Part shown: positions 10,733 to 22,170 of the stretch, in pieces
Layout of the letters: every line of letters starts with the position of its first letter
Numbering within the stretch: the first letter of the stretch is position 1
DNA from: Shinisaurus crocodilurus
Taxonomy: Eukaryota; Chordata; Lepidosauria; Squamata; Shinisauridae
NCBI GenBank assembly: GCA_021292165.1
Contig: CM037888.1
Coordinates: 30,431,140-30,495,139, forward strand
DNA: 64,000 nt
Direction of reading: 5' to 3'
Translations under genes and position numbers: made by a program
The notes under the pieces: model-generated
The model's database searches: none
What the model was told of the DNA's origin: nothing
Seen by the model: the letters and a program-made list of their open reading frames with translations, nothing else

Positions 10733-11180
10733 ATCCAGAGATGCCTTGCTCGAGTGGAAAGACACTTCACAAGAAAGCCCTGCCGAATTCTCTTGATTTA
10801 AGTTTTGTTTTTCGTGATTTTAATTGGCAATCATTAAATTGCTAATTAAATTGGTGGTGGGAGGGGGGAAATGGACGCGGCTGGCTTGCACTGGTGCTGA
10901 TGCTCAGCCCTCATTGGGCTGTTTTGGGGGGATTTCCCCTCTTTTCATTAGTAGTAGTAGTAGTAGTAGTAGTATTTCTGAAAACCTTAAGGGTCCTCCA
11001 GGCCTGCTAATACTTCCGTCTTGTGCGTGGATGGTGCCATTTTGGCTACAGAAGGATCCACACTTGGAGAAAGAGTTTGCTATTAGGATATTGTTATTAT
11101 TAATTCCAGGCAAACACACTTCTTGTACTATAGACCTTCCTCTTTAAGCAGGTATTTAATCTTTAATCTGTTGCTTGGTT
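10733..11180. other. Repeat-poor intronic stretch with homeodomain-like AT motifs
   Basis: Near 10795-10850 several TAAT/ATTA cores cluster (GATTTTAATTGGCAATCATT, GCTAATTAAATTGG). A (TAG)8 microsatellite lies at 10949-10974. No exon seen. Confidence 0.35.
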
Positions 11181-11184
11181 ATTA

Positions 11185-11600
11185 ATTTTACTGCTGGCTC
11201 TTCAATGTTTTCAATATTTTTAAATGTTTTTAATATTTAATATTGTATTATTTTTGTTACAGTGTGGCGTAGTGGTTAGAGTGTTGGACTGGGACTCGGG
11301 AGATCCGGGTTCTAGTCCCCACTTGGCCATGAAACTCACTGGGTGACTTTGGGCCAGTCACTGACTCTCAGCCTAACCTACCTCACAGGGTTGTTGTGAG
11401 GGTAAAATGGAGAGGAGGAGGAGGATTATGTAAGCCGCCTTGGGTTCCTTTCAAGAAAAAAGGCAGGGTATAAATAGAATAAATAAATTAATTAATTAAA
11501 ATACTTCTCTGTTGTTGTAATTGCCATTTTGTTTTTATGACTGTAAACTGCCCCAAGAGCATTTGCCACGTGGGCAGTACACAGATCTAATAAAGAACTA
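11185..11600 (+). repeat. L2-like LINE 3' end split by a SINE
   Basis: T-rich 3' UTR sequence at 11185-11260 resumes after the SINE as TTTATGACTGTAAACTGCCCC with an AATAAA-like end near 11590. Confidence 0.55.
11262..11502 (+). repeat. SINE-A nested in a LINE 3' end
   Basis: Complete from CAGTGTGGCGTAGTGG to GGGTATAAATAGAATAAATAA, with an intact B box. Confidence 0.9.
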
Positions 11601-11609
11601 AAAACGATG

Positions 11610-12720
11610 AATAAATAACAGAGTGGTTAATTTTTTAGACAGAAAAAGAGGCGCTTTGTAGCTCCAACCTGACTTCCGTGGTTTCTGGACTGGAAGTCCA
11701 GGTCTCCCCTCCCAGTTCCAGGTGTGTGAGGCCTGGCTGTGGAGACCCTCTGGGCAAGGCACTCTACGCATGCTCAGAAGCACTCTTATTCAGTGGCCTT
11801 TCATCATATGGCCTGCAGAGGGCACACTTTCGAGCCCTGGCTTCTCCATTCATCATTTCTACCCACAGAGAAATCTCCACAGGCTGAGAAGGTCTGGAGG
11901 GTGACAAGGGTGTTTATTTTTTGATCACGCCACACACACATCCATTAATGTACTTAACACCATTACATCACGTTAGGAGATTACATGGACCTACAGATTT
12001 ATAGCTCTGACTCTGTTATTTCTCCCCATATTCTTTGGTATTATTTCCATAGAAACCAAGCCCACTGGCTAGTAATTTTCACACGAGGCTCACCCCAATC
12101 CTGCTATTTCCACAACACAAATATCGATTATCCCCCAGCGAGATAAGAGGCCCAAGTTCAGACAAAGTCAGCCGCAAGGTCACTATTATCCCGAAGTGCA
12201 ACGGAGTGGAGGTCCATTTGCACACAGCCGGGAGCCCAAACATATACAGGCGAAAACAGGAACCCATGCGGGGAAACGGCTACCAGAAACCAACGCCACT
12301 CACACGCCACAGCTCTGCTTCCAACGTGGATTAACATACGGGTTTTCCAAAAGAAAAGCAGTACTGGGTTACTCCAGAAACCTGGTTTTCAGGTCTTCGA
12401 ACTTCAGGAAATCTTTATGCATCAACTTGTGTTGATGAACCCCTGGGCATCTTCCATGGAAACCCTGAATATTACAGAGGATTGTGGGGGGGAGCGGGAG
12501 GTTCTAGGGCGTACGGCCTGTCAGGATTGTATCCTAGAACCCACCCAAGGCCCTCCTGCAGGCACATGGTGCAAGGAGAGATGGTTCGTGAGCAGCAAGT
12601 CATCTTCCAGGGAAGCTTGTCCACAGCTGCTACTGTTTCCCTGAAGAACCTCAGAATCCACTTCTGGAGCAGTTCCTAATGATGTGTCTTTGGCTCCTGT
12701 TGTAACGGATATGTTTCCAT
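11610..12720. other. Repeat-poor intronic stretch
   Basis: No exon or known repeat. 11900-12440 is non-repetitive, of moderate AT content, with no long open frame, and is a candidate conserved non-coding block. Confidence 0.35.
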
Positions 12721-12799
12721 TTGTGGCCGTCTAAGGATGTGGCAGCCTAAACTCCTTGGTGGCGTGTGTGATCAACCCACATGATGTGCACTTAATCCG

Positions 12800-14145
12800 T
12801 GTCCTTCTTAACTGATTAAGGCAGCCAGGGGAGGGAATACACAGAGTGGTAACTGCTTCTTTAGGGGAAGAAGTAATGCCATCCCGCTGTAAGATGGCCG
12901 TAGTGAAACTTTTATTGAAAAATACCCTTTCTGGATCCCGCCATATTGGATAATTTCCAACCAGTCTCCAATTTGCCATTCCTGGGAAAGATGCTTGAGC
13001 GTCTGGTGGCATCTCAGCTCCAGGGGTTCTTGGATGAAATGGATTAACTAGACCCATTTCGACCTGGCTGAGTAGATGACCTACATCAAGAGCCAGACAA
13101 GGGAAGTGCATCTTTGCTGGTTCTGCTGGACCTCTCAGCATGCCATTGACCACGATATCCTTCTGGACCACCTGGAGGGGATGGGTGTGGGAGGTACCAT
13201 CGTATGATGCTTCTAGCCCTTCCTCAGGATCAGTTTCAGAAGGTGATGCTGGTGGAATCCTGTTTGGTGCCTTGGCCATGGGTTCATGGTGTCCCCTCAG
13301 GGTCCCATCTTGTCCCCCATGCTATTTAACATCTACATAGCACTGCTGGGAGAGATCATCCAGGTATTTGGAGTGCAGTGCTACCAATATGCAGATGACA
13401 CCAACTTTATTTCTTCTCTTCATGTGCTATCAGGGAAACTGTTGGATGTTCTGAACTGGTCTCTGGAGGTGTTATGAGATGGATGAGGGCTATTTATTAT
13501 TAATGGATATTTCATCTTTAGATAGACGTGCTCCTGGTTAGTGGGGGGATGGACTCCAGGAACAGGGATTCAACATGTTTTGGATGGGATTGCTGTCTTG
13601 AAAAATCAGCTTCACAGTTTGGGGGTGCTCCTGGTTTCAGCTTTGCCTGGTGGCCAGAAGTGCCATTGCCCAGCGTAAACTGGTGCAGCTGTGCCTAAGG
13701 AAGTCAGATCTGGCTACAGAAGTTACATCTCAGCTGGATTATTGCAATATACATTATGTCCAGAATGTGGCACGAAGCATGTTAGTGGGGTGACATTACA
13801 CCTATCCTGTGACAACTGAACTGGTTGCCAATTGGTTTCCAGGCACAATTCAAAGTGTTGGCAATCAATTTTAAAGCCATACATGGATATGGAAAGAACC
13901 ACCTCCTCCCGTACCAGTCTGCCCACTGCCTAAGATCTGGTGGAGAGGTCCTTCCCTGTGCCCCATCTATGGTAGAATCACGGCTGGCTGTGACAAGAGA
14001 CAGGGCCTTCTCAGTGGCTACACCCAGGCCATGGAACATTTTGTCCCATGAGGCCTGGATTCCTCCACCTCCTTTAACCAACTTTCTTCAGCAAGTAAAG
14101 ACTTTTTTGTTCTGGCAGGGTTTTGCCCTGCCAGGTAGATAATGT
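12800..14145 (+). pseudogene. Decayed L2/CR1-clade LINE reverse transcriptase
   Basis: Recognisable pieces in order, in shifting frames: a DNFQPVSNLPFLGKMLERLV-like block near 12945-13000, a domain piece reading ILLDHLEGMGVG near 13155-13195, then SPMLFNIYI and the catalytic YADDT near 13385-13410, and a C-terminal FKVLAINFKAIHGYG...RAFSVATPRPWN block at 13850-14040. Stops and frameshifts break it throughout, so it is not functional. The 5' region and endonuclease are missing. Confidence 0.85.
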
Positions 14146-14147
14146 TC

Positions 14148-14568
14148 TTATCCGCAGGAGGAATCCGATAGGGGGATGAAAACCTGATGGATTTTCACGA
14201 TTTAGCCCGCAGGATTCCGGTTCGTTAGCCCCGTGCTGGTGCCGACTCACTGTTGTGTGATTTGAGCCAGCTCACGGACTTCCATCTCTAAGATGGGCCA
14301 TGGTTTGCGCTTTTTTCCAAAACCCTAAGGAAATTTGTGCAAATCACATGATTTGCACAATTTGCACAAGCTGGAAGCCTGAAACTATGGAGTTCTAGTG
14401 CAATCTGCACAAATTCCATGATCTCCGCAAATTCCCTTGGCATTTTATTTAAAAATGTGCAAACCGCGGCCCATCTTAAGAGACGGAAGTCTGCGGAAAA
14501 CACCCTGACTTGGCCCACTTCCAATCACTGGATTAGAAGCGGGCAGGAAGTCAGCACATCCCTATGAT
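14148..14568. mobile_element. Large foldback element, second copy (shortened)
   Basis: Shares the GAGGAATCCGATAGGGGGATG left part and the right end GAAGCGGGCAGGAAGTCAG...CACATCCCTA with the element at 45314-45953, but has a much shorter centre. The arms around CTCTAAGATGGGCCATGGTTTG and AAACCGCGGCCCATCTTAAG are complementary. Confidence 0.75.
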
Positions 14569-14572
14569 CACA

Positions 14573-14655
14573 GGCAGCTGATTGGCCACTATATGAACAG
14601 AATGCTGGACCCTTGGTCTGATCCAGCAGGGCTCTTCTTATGTTCTTATCCGAAT
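14573..14655 (+). repeat. Interspersed repeat fragment (TGATCCAGCAGGGCTC family)
   Basis: GGCCACTATATGAACAGAATGCTGG through TGATCCAGCAGGGCTCTTCTTATGTTCTTA. Other copies occur near 21.5, 30.2 and, reversed, 53.3 kb; probably the 3' end of a CR1/L2-clade element. Confidence 0.65.
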
Positions 14656-15069
14656 GTTGTTTTTCATCTGTTCTGCCCGTCTCTACTGTACTTTGTTGAT
14701 ATTGTTGTTTTTGATGATGTGGCCGCATTCTCCCTGATCTCCAATCCTGCGGCAACTCCCACCCTCTATACTTGCCTGGGCTACTTCCAGGTATTGGCCC
14801 ACAGAGTGTCCTTCGCACTGCAGTCAGAGGGGGAAGGCAGAGCCTCAGGAGGAGGCAACGTGAAGTGATATGAAGACCCTCCGCTGGGCCTTTGTGTGGT
14901 CCGCAGCCTGTGAGCATCCCGACACTTCCTGTGACTCCACAGTCCCACGGCAAGAGGGGACTGAAGCCTGGCAATCTCAAGCGCAGGAAGAGAAAGGAGA
15001 AGGCCAAAGAAAGCAGCTCCTTGCCACTGTTGGTTTGGTATTTTTTTCCCCCCCAGGGCAGAATGCTGC

Positions 15070-15345
15070 AACTAATTTTATTTATTTACAAAAATTATAA
15101 ACCGCTCCATAGTCCAGTATGGAGATTTCGGAGCGGCATACAATAAAAGACAAAACAGATAAAAGAATAAAACAATCTGTTAAAAACAAAATCAATAAAA
15201 GTGATAATAATTTTATGTTACTGTCTTGTATTATGGCCTGGCAACATTTTGGTAAGCAGGGGCCCGACCCTGCCAGAACCGAGAAGGTCTACAACACCCT
15301 TGCTGGGCGGGACGCCACCGGCTGAAGTTCCACAGTAACTCCAGG
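15070..15345 (-). repeat. L2-like LINE 3' end (second subfamily)
   Basis: Minus-strand TGTATGCCGCTCCGAAATCTCC followed by an AAATAAATAAAA tail. The same subfamily is seen at 27.39-27.8 kb. Confidence 0.55.
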
Positions 15346-15804
15346 ATGCCTCCATAAGACTTGCCTCTGCTCATGGGGCAGGTACATGCCTTGTACCACT
15401 TGTGATTTTAATAGACATAAGCTGACCTGAGTGATGCATATGCAGTAGAAAGCGGGGCAGAAATTCTTATATAAATAATCAAACAAGAAAGGAAGCTTCA
15501 GAGGAAGCTCAGGAACTAGGGAGGGGCAAGAAAAAATTTTTGGTTTGCATTTCAACGAGAACTTACCGGACTCACACTTCTAAAACATGAACCAGAACAA
15601 AGTTTGCTGCCGAAATCCGTACATTTCCGAAGTTTGCAATCCAGTTAGTAAAAAAACAAAATGTGTACAAAAAGTACGTACATTTCAAAACATGGTGTAT
15701 AACAATTGTGTACATTTGCAAAAAGTGCACATACTAATAGGTACGTTTGGAAAACGTGCGTACAAAAATGTGGATTTTTGGAAAATATTAATTTTCCTGT
15801 AGAG

Positions 15805-15841
<37 letters not shown>

Positions 15842-15860
15842 CCATTCAATATGAATTCAG
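15346..15860. other. Intronic sequence with degenerate GTACATTTG repeats and (AT)16
   Basis: From about 15610 to 15780 a loose unit around GTGTACATTTGCAAAA recurs. An (AT)16 microsatellite follows at 15808-15839. No gene seen. Confidence 0.45.
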
Positions 15861-16019
15861 GACAGGGTTATGTCTCTGGCTTGTCTCTCTCCCGACAGTG
15901 CTTCCACTGGATCCATGAGAGCGCATGTGAGCCCGCCTCCCCCTGGCTCAACGTTGGGCGTGCTGCCCACACGACACCCTCCGGCTCCTCTTAACCTCCA
16001 CATGGAACTGACGGATTTA

Positions 16020-16226
<207 letters not shown>

Positions 16227-16240
16227 TTATATATATCAGG

Positions 16241-16398
16241 GGCTGGCTCCGCTTGTCTGAGCGTGGAAAGCTAAGCAGGGTCAGGCCTGGTTTTCACTTG
16301 GATGGGAGACCCCTCCTCTAGTTTCCTGCGTTGAGCAGGGGGGTTGGACTCGATGGCCTTGTAGGCCCCTTCCAACTCTATGATCTATGGAATCTATG
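16241..16398 (+). repeat. 5S-rRNA-derived SINE with CR1-type tail
   Basis: CTTGTCTGAGCGTGGAAAGC followed by TAAGCAGGGTCAGGCCTGG and CTTGGATGGGAGACC corresponds to the internal promoter part of 5S rRNA (A box, intermediate element, C box). The rest, TTGGACTCGATGGCCTTGTAGG to CTATGATCTATG, resembles the CR1 3' end. The copy lies 54 bp upstream of the exon 7 acceptor, in the opposite orientation to the gene. Confidence 0.88.
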
Positions 16399-16399
16399 A

Positions 16400-16895
16400 A
16401 AACAAACACAATCTGAGGAGAAGGCTTTGCTGTGCGAGCCCCAGTGAAATAAATGGGAGCTGCCAAGCCCCCCCCCCCCCCATATCAGGCATGTTCGGGC
16501 AGATGTCAGGATGCCTGCCCTGGGCCCAGTTTTACAATATTTTAAAAAAATTTACATTGCACCTTACAAAAAACTCGGGGCCGCTCCACAGCCCCGTGTG
16601 GCTTCCACCCACCACTTTGGCTCTGCCTCATATGCCTTTGGAAGATTCATCATTCTGGAATATTGTGGGGAGAAATAGATGAAGGCTTCCCCCCCCCCCC
16701 AAAAAAAAAAATCCCTCCCCACCAATGCTCTGAAATGATTCAATTTCTAAGGCATTGGGGGACAAGCCAAGATGGAAGCTGGAGGGTTTTTTTAAAAAAG
16801 GTACAAGAGCGTGTTTGTACAAATCTGTAAAGCGACCCATTTTGCAAGGGCAAAGATGGCACTGTGTGTAGAGCACAAACTGACCCTCTAACTAA
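16400..16895. other. Intronic sequence, no gene seen
   Basis: Contains poly-C at 16469-16480 and a C10A11 homopolymer junction at 16690-16711. No exon signature. Confidence 0.4.
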
Positions 16896-16899
16896 CAGT

Positions 16900-17010
16900 G
16901 CAATCCTGTGTCTAATCAGAAATATGTCTAATCAGTATGTCTAATCAGAAATAAGTCCCACTGAGTACACTGGAGTTTACTCCCAAGTAAGCAGGTATAG
17001 GATTTACCGT
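16900..17010. repeat. Squamate palindromic repeat with internal triplication
   Basis: GTGCAATCCTGTG at one end and GGTATAGGATT at the other frame AGTCCCACTGAGTACACTGG. A TATGTCTAATCAG unit is present about three times inside. Confidence 0.65.
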
Positions 17011-17620
17011 AATAGATTTATTTACCACTGACCATATTTTAAAAATACCTTTAAGCGCTTTAGAAGAAAATTGCAACCTAAATCATAATAATTCAAGTGA
17101 ACCACTTGACCGGGCTGGTAATCCAACTGGACTATATCAGGCAAAGTGCTGGGATCCCTAATCCGCAGATGCGGTTGGGCTTCATTTTGTGGTTAGGAAG
17201 TAGACCAGGTGGTCACGGTTAACACAAGCAGGATTTGGGGGGGGAATTATCAGGGCAAAAAAGGGGGATGTTTCTCCATTGTTTGAATATCCATGGTTAT
17301 GCTTCAGGGGGCAACGCTTATACTATAGATGTATAAGAGGCTCCGTTTCTCTTTCGTTTATTATGAAGGCAAACAAAGACGAGAAATAAACCTCCACTGA
17401 ACTTATAACTAGAAATCATAGCGCAAAGTACTAACCTGTCACAGAAAGGCTATTTAGGCCGCAATCCTACGCATGTTGAGACAGGGGGAAAAATCCTACA
17501 ACTCTCAGCAGGGTTACTTAAAGGGAGCCCTGCCTGAGCAAAGACGTTTCTGGGCTTGTCACTGAACTCACTCAATCCCTACGTCTTGTTTGAGAACATT
17601 AGCTTAAGGTGCAATCCTTA
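17011..17620. other. Intronic sequence, no gene seen
   Basis: Includes another partial palindromic-repeat end (GCCGCAATCCTACGCATG near 17459). Otherwise apparently single-copy. Confidence 0.4.
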
Positions 17621-17624
17621 AGCT

Positions 17625-17865
17625 AATGGAGAGCCAGTGTGGCGTAGTGGTGAGAGTGTCGGACTGGGACTCGGGAGATCCGAGTTCTAGTCCCCACTCA
17701 GCCATGAAGCTCACTGGATGACTTTGGGGCCAGTCATGAACTCTCAGGCTAACCTACCTCACAGGGTTGTTGTGAGGATAAAATGGAGGAGGAGGATTAT
17801 GTAATCTGCCTTGGGCTCCTTGCAGGAAAAAAGGTGGGATATAAATATAATGTAATAATAATTAA
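17625..17865 (+). repeat. SINE-A, full length
   Basis: GAGCCAGTGTGGCGTAGTGG through GGGATATAAATATAATGTAATAAT, with A and B boxes present. It directly precedes an L2-like 3' end. Confidence 0.9.
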
Positions 17866-17889
17866 AGACATCTAAAGTTATCTAATAGC

Positions 17890-18132
17890 TTGATCGGGGG
17901 AACCCATTTCAGGTGTTTTTAACAGGTCTGTTCTGCATTAAATATTGTTTTAGCTGCTAAATTGTTTTTCATTTTTTAAACTGTTTTTAAATTCTGTATT
18001 ATGGAATTTTTTAATGGTTGCTTGTATTGTAATATGGTCCTATTTTAGGAACTGTTGTAAACTGCCTAGAGAGCTTCAGCTATTGGGCGGTATAGAAGCA
18101 AAATAAATAGATAGATAGATAGATAGATAGAT
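17890..18132 (+). repeat. L2-like LINE 3' end with (ATAG)n tail
   Basis: T-rich 3' UTR, then TGTAAACTGCCTAGAGAGC, TATTGGGCGGTATAGAAGC and AAATAAATAG repeated. The same terminus is nested in the hAT element at 63.1 kb. Confidence 0.75.
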
Positions 18133-18134
18133 AA

Positions 18135-18208
18135 TCCTATGCATGTTTAGACAGAAAAAAGTCCTACAACACCCAGCATGCCCCAGCCAGCATAGGATTG
18201 CACCATTA
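18135..18208. repeat. Palindromic GCAATCCTA-family element, shortened
   Basis: AATCCTATGCATGTTTAGACAG at the left, CCAGCATGCCCCAGCC in the middle, CATAGGATTGCACC at the right. Confidence 0.65.
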
Positions 18209-18214
18209 ATCCTG

Positions 18215-18350
18215 TAGCCTTCCCCAATCCCTAACCTGCTGCCCTCCAAATGTGTTGGACTGCAACTCCCATCACCCCCATACAGCATGGCTGGGGGTGA
18301 TGGGAGTTGTAGTGTAACACACCTGGAGGGCAATGGGTCTCGGAAGGCTG
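18215..18350. mobile_element. Foldback hAT-like MITE (CCCAACCTGGTG family)
   Basis: TAGCCTTCCCCAATCC...GCCCTCCAAATGTGTTGGAC pairs with GTGTAACACACCTGGAGGGC...GGAAGGCTG; the core is CAACTCCCATCACCCCCAT. Confidence 0.8.
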
Positions 18351-18920
18351 CCTCAGGCCTTTTGCGCCATGTCAAGCGTAATCAAGACAACAATTTTTGT
18401 CGGGGATAATTTTTACACTGAAGAGTGTTGCGCTTGTCCAGATGTCTCCCCTACCCGTTCCACAATGCGACGAAATAAAAGCAGCGCCATTAAGGGGAGG
18501 CGTTGGATGGGCGGGACCGTGAATAGAGAAGTAAACAGAAGGGGCTCCCGCATCTGAAAAGCAAATCGGCATCTCGGGGGGGGGGGAAGAAGCCCCACGT
18601 TGACAGGGAAGGAACACCGCTGCTGTTCCTTGTTTGGGTGCTGCAGTGAAAGCTTTTATTCTGAAGGATATAATGGGAAGCTGGAAGGGATAATAGATCC
18701 CTAATGAACATTTAAAGGCATGAGGCTCATCTCAAAAAGCTTAAATACCCTCTTCAGAAATATTTAAAATAAAATGCATCAATCACTGGTTTGGGGGCGG
18801 GGGGGGGAGGAATGCAGACAGGGCTGCTGAGAGAGGAGGGGGCAAGGGGTGATTTGCACGCGCATCGAGAAGTTGGGAGTGTGGGGTGAAGAGGAGCATG
18901 AAGGGGGTGGGAGTGTGTGG
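18351..18920. other. Intronic sequence, no gene seen
   Basis: Poly-G runs at 18577-18587 and 18795-18808 and GT/GGGTGGG-rich sequence near 18880-18930. No exon. Confidence 0.4.
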
Positions 18921-18932
18921 GGTGGGTGGGAC

Positions 18933-19079
18933 CAGGGCTTTTTTTCTGGTGGAACTCACCGGAACTGAGTTCCAGCACCTTTTCTTCTATTAATTGCATT
19001 GCAATTTAATCGCCATCTACTCCCGAGGAAATGTAATCCAAGAGTTCCGGTACCCTTTTCTCCAGAAAAAAAAGCACTG
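18933..19079. mobile_element. 147-bp hAT-type MITE with perfect target duplication
   Basis: The termini CAGGGCTTTTTTTCTGG and CCAGAAAAAAAAGCACTG are inverted, and GGTGGGAC is repeated exactly on both sides (18925-18932 and 19080-19087), the 8 bp expected of hAT transposition. It is too short to encode transposase. Confidence 0.93.
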
Positions 19080-19087
19080 GGTGGGAC

Positions 19088-19700
19088 CCATAATTGGGCT
19101 GCTCACACAGACCAACCAGCTCATCTGGGAGCCGAGGAACCTCCTATGTAACACTGCAGGAGCTTCAGGGGAGCGGGGTGTCCAAAGGAAGGCCGAACCT
19201 GCTGTTTCTCAACGCTCCATTATAAAGAAACCTTCCTAGGAAAAAGGTATGTCAAGGCTCGGCTGAATAATCCTCTCCCACCCCCGTGCTAGGTGGTGGT
19301 CTTTATGTGCAGAAGCCTGTTCTGTGAGATACCATGTTGCGGTAATCCCTTGATTAGGGATTTTCACGCTGGGAAGAAGGGAGCGGCGGGAGATGCTGCA
19401 TCTTCCATTTTGTGGAATATAAAGTCCTGCACATTTAGTGGGGGGGGGGGCGGGCGTGTGATCTTTTGTTTGGCCTAGTAGGGGTATTGGAGCAATGTGG
19501 ATTTTGACATTTTTTTCTTATGGTCAACACGGATACCTTTGCTTTTTTGTGGGGCAGCAGTCGATAAGGGACCGCCCTCCCTGCCACCTGCAGTGGTACG
19601 GTCCAGGAAAAGCTTGACCGCTTGATTATGCTGATTGTATAGACTGATCATGGCTTGCACTGTTTTAAGACCAGGATGCAGATTCTGCAGGCACTTAGTA
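19088..19700. other. Intronic sequence, no gene seen
   Basis: No recognised repeat or exon. Poly-G at 19441-19450. Confidence 0.4.
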
Positions 19701-19725
19701 AGACTGGGCTGCCATGGTTCTAGAT

Positions 19726-19860
19726 CAGTGTTCCCCAACCTTGGGTCCCCAGATGTTTCTGGCCTACAACTCCCAGCATGCTCCAGCCAGCTATGCTGGC
19801 TGGGGCATGCTGGGAGTTGTAGGCCAAAAACATCTGGGGACCCAAGGCTGGGGAACACTG
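19726..19860. mobile_element. hAT-type foldback MITE (CAGTGTTC family), copy 2
   Basis: 135-bp near-perfect hairpin from CAGTGTTCCCCAACC to GGGGAACACTG, flanked by exact 8-bp duplications TTCTAGAT at 19718-19725 and 19861-19868. Confidence 0.96.
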
Positions 19861-19869
19861 TTCTAGATA

Positions 19870-20510
19870 CATCAAGGATAACCACAGCCAAGACCTGTAA
19901 ATGATCTGAAAGTGAACTAAAAAAACAAGCAAACTTAGAACAAGTATCACTCCAGCTAATAGCAAGTTCAGCCGGTGAGTAGGAAACTACAAGGATTTCA
20001 TTTCAGTTTGCTAATCATCCGAACTTGCCCTGTTCGCAACCCTGAACACGAACACATTTTTTCAAAAAAAAATGTTCACACACTCCTGAACTCGCAGTCG
20101 CATTTTTTAAAATGTGTTTGTTTGTTTTTTAAATGGGCACCTTGAAATGCACATATTATTATTTTTTTTAAAATGTGACGTTTATGCTTTGGTCAATGGG
20201 AGCAAAGTACGCACTTTTGAAAAAGGCACACGAGAGATGTACACTTTTCCCATTTGAATGAACCGAAAAAATCTGTCACAAACAAAACCAGGAATGAGCT
20301 CCAAAGCGAAGTTTAGAGAATTTCTGCAAGCTCGACCATCCTTGGTTCGCACATTGGCGAGTGCTGGCAGGATTGTAGCCAAAATGGGGCCGCTGAGCAG
20401 CATGATGAAGGTATCCACAGGGTCCAGGGAACCCTGGGGTTTGCACAAGCCCAAAAAGTCTTCAGCAAGGAAAACAATAAGGGGACTACCCACTCCGTAA
20501 AACAGCCCGA
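19870..20510. other. Intronic sequence, no gene seen
   Basis: Low-complexity T/A runs near 20070-20180. Possibly a decayed element, but no termini were identified. Confidence 0.35.
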
Positions 20511-20514
20511 TTGA

Positions 20515-20890
20515 TTGACTGACTGACTGATTGTATTTCTAGATCGCCCATCTAGCCGGTAACCCGGCTACTCTGGGCGATGTACAATATAAAATGAAAC
20601 AAAACAGAATAAAATACACTTAAAACAGTATAACATTTAAAAAACCTAACCCACCCCATATTCCGACCTGAAAAGCCATGTTTTTAATGAACGGTGGAAG
20701 TTCATCAAGGAGGGGGCATGGCGGAGGTCACTGGGGAGAGAGTTCCACAGATTGGGGGCCGCCACAGAAAAGGCCCTCTTCCTCGTCCCCACCAGCCTGG
20801 CTGCTCTGGCTGATGGGACAAGGAGAAGGCCGTCCGTGGCAGATCTTGTTGAGCGGCCTACTCGGTGTTGCTGGAGACGGTTAAGCATGC
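20515..20890 (-). repeat. L2-like LINE 3' end
   Basis: Minus-strand reading gives the C-terminal peptide FSVAAPNLWNSLPSDLRHAP, then 3' UTR ending CATCGCCCAGAG with ATCTAGAAATAC. It belongs to the same subfamily as 33.28 and 55.72 kb. Confidence 0.82.
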
Positions 20891-21018
20891 TCAAATAGTC
20901 ACAGAATGTTGAATGCCGGTTGGCAAACCAGGGTGAGGGAGGATGGAATGGAGTGTTCTGGAGGAGGACAGGGCCGGAACTCTGAGCAGCCACACTCCTG
21001 CCAGGAGGTGATGAGAAT

Positions 21019-21271
21019 ACAGTGTGGCGTAGTGGTGAGAGTGTTGGACTGGGACTCAGGAGATCCGGGTTCTAGTCCCCGCTCGGCCATGAAACTCACT
21101 GGGTGACTTTGGGCCAGTCACTGACTCTCAGCCTAACCTACCTCACAGGGTTGTTGGGAGGATAAAATGGAGTGGAGAAGGAGGAGGATTATGTAAGCCG
21201 CCTTGGGTTCCTTGCAAGAAAAAAGGCGGGGTATAAATATAATAAATAAATAAATAAATAAATAAATAAAA
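21019..21271 (+). repeat. SINE-A with long (AATA)n tail
   Basis: Complete CAGTGTGGCGTAGTGG head and body. The tail carries about eight AATA/AAAT units. Confidence 0.92.
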
Positions 21272-21477
21272 CACCCACTTGCTATTTATATAATGCCAAC
21301 AAAATACAAGGCACTTTACAGGGTACCTGAAGCAATAAGGATAGGCCCTGTCCTGACCAAGCAGAGTGTGCAAGCTGAATTTCAACAGAAATTGAGACAC
21401 CAGGGGGGAGGGGGGGAAGGGAACAAGGACAGGGGGTGTGCAGCTGCACTCCTGTCCTGCTTGTGGGTTTCCCAGGA

Positions 21478-21566
21478 GGGGCAGCTGGTCGGCCACTGTG
21501 TGAACAGACTGCTGGACTAGATGGACCCTTGCTCTGATCCAGCAGGGCTCTTCTTATGTTCTTAAG
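21478..21566 (+). repeat. Interspersed repeat fragment (TGATCCAGCAGGGCTC family)
   Basis: GGCCACTGTGTGAACAGACTGCTGG to CTTCTTATGTTCTTAA. Confidence 0.7.
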
Positions 21567-21569
21567 GGA

Positions 21570-22075
21570 GAAGCCAGGTAACAATCCAGAGAAGAGAAGG
21601 CCAAAATCTCAAGGGGTGAATGCAGGCTTTATTTCAATGGTAGATGAGGACGAAAGGGTTAAGTCAGACATGAGGGGCCAGTTCTGGTCCTCCTTGGGGC
21701 CAAGTATGGCCCTCTGGCGTTCCCCAGAAGCGCCCCCCCCCCAGAACATCTCTGAAACTGGCATTCGGCCCTCCAGGCTGAAAGAGGTTCCCCACCCCTG
21801 GGTTAAGCTAAGAACTGCATGGAAAAGTGTTGAGCTGCGGTTTGGAAGAAGAAAGCGGTGTGTGTGTGTGACCACGTGAGTATTCGCATGGAGTCCCAGG
21901 CATAAGGGGCCTGCTCAAGATGGACTTGGAAAGGACCATTCAAAGGTGTTGTGTCACAAATGGACACCTAGGATGACATCACATTCATTTCCCCCTGCAT
22001 CTTTCGGAGTAAATCAAGTCAGAGAATGCTGGCACTCATCTGGACATTTGCAGCACGTCAGTCCGTTATGACACT
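21570..22075. other. Intronic sequence, no gene seen
   Basis: No exon with both splice sites. A (TG)n run lies near 21859-21870. Confidence 0.4.
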
Positions 22076-22077
22076 AA

Positions 22078-22170
22078 GGGCGCAAAATCCTACGCACATT
22101 TAGAGACAGAAAAGTCCGACCACTCTCAGCATTCCCCAGCCAGCCATGCTGTAGGATTGCACCCTAAATG
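22078..22170. repeat. Palindromic GCAATCCTA-family element, shortened
   Basis: GGGCGCAAAATCCTACGCAC at the left and GTAGGATTGCACCCTAAA at the right, with CATTCCCCAGCCAGCCATGC between. Confidence 0.65.

Noticed and set aside
12731..13279. 182-codon minus-strand frame
   Set aside because: It is antisense to a decayed L2-like reverse transcriptase whose plus-strand motifs (SPMLFNIYI, YADDT) are clear.
16251..16315. A 5S rRNA gene
   Set aside because: Only the internal-promoter half of 5S is present, fused to a CR1-like tail, and the same fusion recurs twice more.
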